From positions 1 through 17,819 of the forward strand of contig SLCJ01000062.1 in the NCBI GenBank assembly GCA_007125835.1: a stretch of 17,819 nt of DNA. Direction: 5' to 3'. Below, piece by piece: positions 16,163 through 17,819 of the stretch. The notes below the pieces were generated by a model that saw only the letters and a list, made by a program, of their open reading frames with translations, was not told the DNA's origin and did no database searches. The translations under genes were made by a program, and so were the position numbers. Source of the stretch: Verrucomicrobiales bacterium (GTDB lineage: Bacteria; Verrucomicrobiota; Verrucomicrobiia; Verrucomicrobiales; SLCJ01). Every line of letters starts with the position of its first letter. Within the stretch, counting starts at the first letter, position 1.

Positions 16163-17785
16163 CTATTCGGGCATATCCAGATACTCCACCGCAACACCCT
16201 CGTCAGTCACTTCCTCCGAGCCCTCAAACGGATCGAAGTAGCCAATCCCCCTGCTGTCCAGCCACCCCAACCAAGGCCGCAAACGCTCCTCAAAACACGC
16301 AAAATCCTTGCGCCCTGCATTCGTCCACCCCGCCTCCGCCATCGCAATCAATCGCGGCCAGGTCATGAAATCACGCCGCGCCTGCGACACCGTAACCTCC
16401 GTCCACAAACAGGCCTGCACACCCAGCACTGTCGACGCTTCTTCCCAATCCAGACCAAGGCAATCGGGAAAAACGTGCACGTCGGCCAACGGATTGTAGC
16501 CGCCCCAGCGGCGCCCAACCTGATGTGAATCATGCTGCACAAAGTCGAAATAGGCAGGCCGCCGCGGGCAAAGAACCACCGGATATCCGCGCTCCAGCGC
16601 CCGCCCCAATACATCGCGGCGGTCGTGCCGCCACCAGTAGATCACCGTTTTGTCGATGGGCAAATCCCGGCCGGTGATCTCATCCCACCCTCCGGTCTTG
16701 AACCCCAGATCATTAATCACCCCTGCCATGCGCCGGTTGAACCAAGCCTCCACCTCCGCCAACTCCGTAAATCCCTCCCTCTCCTTCAACGCCTGAACCT
16801 CCGGCAACTCCGGCCAATGGTGCCACCCAAAATGCACCTCGTCGCCCCCGAAATGGATGATCCCCGCCTCCGGAAACAACCCCGCCACCTCGGCCAGAAT
16901 CGTGTCCAAAAAGGCCAGCGTCTCCTCCCGCGCCGGATTGAAGGTGAAATTCGGCCACTTCACCGTGCTCCCACGCTGCAAATACCCGCCGCCGCCATGC
17001 TCCGGATAGGCCTTCACAGCCGCATCCGCATGCCCAGGCATGTCAATCTCCGGAATCACCACAATATGCCGCTCCGCCGCATACGCCAAAATCCCGCGAA
17101 TCTGATCCTGCGTGTAATACTGCGCCGGCGCATCGTCCCGCACATCAGTCTCCGCTCCACGCCCGCCCACAGTCGTCAATTTGGGAAAAGCCTTAATCTC
17201 AATACGCCACCCCGGCGAATCCGTCAGATGCCAGTGGAATCGGTTCATTTTCAACCGCGCCATGCCGTCCAGCAGCCGCTTCACCGCCTCCATCCCCGAA
17301 AAATGACGCGACTCGTCCAACATAAACCCGCGATACCCAAAACGCGGCTCATCCCGGATGTCCATCGCCGCCAGCGTAACCACGCCTTCCTCACAGCGCG
17401 GTGCCCCTTCCACAAGCTGCGCCAAGGTCTGCAATCCATAAAAATGGCCGCTCGCCTCCGCCGCATACACACGAATGCCATGCGGGCGAACCATCAACAA
17501 ATACCCCTCCCCCACAGGAGCCGGACCAAAACGGTCGCCATCCAGATCCGATGCCCCGACAAACCGAATCCGCGACTCGTCCCCTCCCTCCCTCACATCC
17601 AACCCCACCTCCCGCAGCGTCGGCAGAACCAGCGACCCCCCACCCGGCGGCAAAGCTACCTCCACCTCCCCGGCCAGTTCCAACTCCCCCTCCTGAGGCT
17701 TCACTTCCTGAGGCAGCGGAATCACCGGGACATCCGCCAACGCGGAGCCCACAAAAATCAACATCGGTAAAATCAAGAATTTCAT
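16163..17785 (-). CDS. Secreted beta-N-acetylhexosaminidase, GH20
   Basis: 540 residues from ATG 17783-17785, chosen because MKFLILPMLIFVGSALA|D is a textbook signal peptide; the in-frame ATG 24 bases upstream adds MRGYTFAN. About 20-140 is the GH20b N-terminal domain (VPVIPLPQEV, GHFYGLQTLAQL). From about 145 comes the GH20 barrel: FGYRGFMLDESRHF, MNRFHWHLTDSPGWRIEIK, IPEIDMPGHADA, and the catalytic pair Asp315-Glu316 in HFGGDEVHFGW. GH20 enzymes use substrate-assisted catalysis through the 2-acetamido group to remove terminal beta-GlcNAc or GalNAc from glycoproteins, chitin oligomers or glycosaminoglycans. The protein is exported. It is first of two genes in the same direction, before the BNR gene. 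Its promoter probably lies beyond the right edge, since only 34 bases precede the start. Confidence 0.95.
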   Translation of the reverse strand: MKFLILPMLIFVGSALADVPVIPLPQEVKPQEGELELAGEVEVALPPGGGSLVLPTLREVGLDVREGGDESRIRFVGASDLDGDRFGPAPVGEGYLLMVRPHGIRVYAAEASGHFYGLQTLAQLVEGAPRCEEGVVTLAAMDIRDEPRFGYRGFMLDESRHFSGMEAVKRLLDGMARLKMNRFHWHLTDSPGWRIEIKAFPKLTTVGGRGAETDVRDDAPAQYYTQDQIRGILAYAAERHIVVIPEIDMPGHADAAVKAYPEHGGGGYLQRGSTVKWPNFTFNPAREETLAFLDTILAEVAGLFPEAGIIHFGGDEVHFGWHHWPELPEVQALKEREGFTELAEVEAWFNRRMAGVINDLGFKTGGWDEITGRDLPIDKTVIYWWRHDRRDVLGRALERGYPVVLCPRRPAYFDFVQHDSHQVGRRWGGYNPLADVHVFPDCLGLDWEEASTVLGVQACLWTEVTVSQARRDFMTWPRLIAMAEAGWTNAGRKDFACFEERLRPWLGWLDSRGIGYFDPFEGSEEVTDEGVAVEYLDMPE

Positions 17786-17819
17786 ATTGGCGAAAGTGTA
17801 GCCTCGCACATGCGGCGGC

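Noticed and set aside
16532..17770. 412-codon plus-strand frame opposite GH20
   Set aside because: The protein is Arg/Pro/His-rich, typical of the reverse complement of a GC-rich gene, while the opposite strand encodes a complete GH20 enzyme.

Overview
The window looks like chromosomal DNA from a GC-rich member of the Verrucomicrobiota. The main pointer is a 1219-residue pseudopilin-like protein (2995-6654) with the hallmarks of Verru_Chthon cassette protein A, a family known essentially from that phylum. Most of the other proteins carry N-terminal secretion signals and belong to families common in polysaccharide- and glycoprotein-degrading Verrucomicrobiota and Planctomycetota. I see no rRNA, tRNA, CRISPR array, insertion sequence or phage gene. 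The window is densely coding, with small gaps that mostly hold hairpins.

Layout. 1-2636 (minus): N-terminal 878 codons of a secreted endo-alpha-N-acetylgalactosaminidase (GH101), running off the left edge inside an F5/8-type carbohydrate-binding domain. 2637-2994: a divergent intergenic region with a near-consensus sigma70 promoter and a leader hairpin. 2995-7413 (plus): the Verru_Chthon A protein and a 242-residue secreted partner 30 bases downstream. 7526-8623 (minus): an M29 metallo-aminopeptidase, preceded by three helically phased copies of AATCCGCC and by a 35-codon candidate membrane microprotein (8729-8836). 9070-10851 (plus): sulfite reductase flavoprotein CysJ, without CysI nearby. 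11011-13608 (minus): a secreted DPP-IV-like S9 serine peptidase. 13761-14576 (plus): a secreted DUF1080 / 3-keto-disaccharide hydrolase-type protein. 14598-16058 (minus): a BNR/Asp-box, sialidase-like secreted protein. 16163-17785 (minus): a GH20 beta-N-acetylhexosaminidase.

How the genes may fit together (inference). GH101 releases the Gal-GalNAc core-1 disaccharide from Ser/Thr O-glycans, GH20 removes terminal GlcNAc/GalNAc, the BNR protein has a sialidase-type propeller, and the S9 and M29 peptidases could consume the deglycosylated peptide. This suggests a loose glycoprotein or mucin-type O-glycan degradation neighbourhood rather than one operon, because unrelated genes on both strands are interleaved. 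Only GH20 and the BNR gene look co-transcribed. The BNR protein lacks the visible GH33 hallmark, so true sialidase activity is not supported.

All three convergent gene pairs are separated by a hairpin. Nine of ten genes lack a recognisable Shine-Dalgarno sequence. I found no clearly new multi-gene system; the best candidates for new biology are the Verru_Chthon A/partner pair with its structured leader, the phased AATCCGCC array, and the CxxC membrane microprotein.
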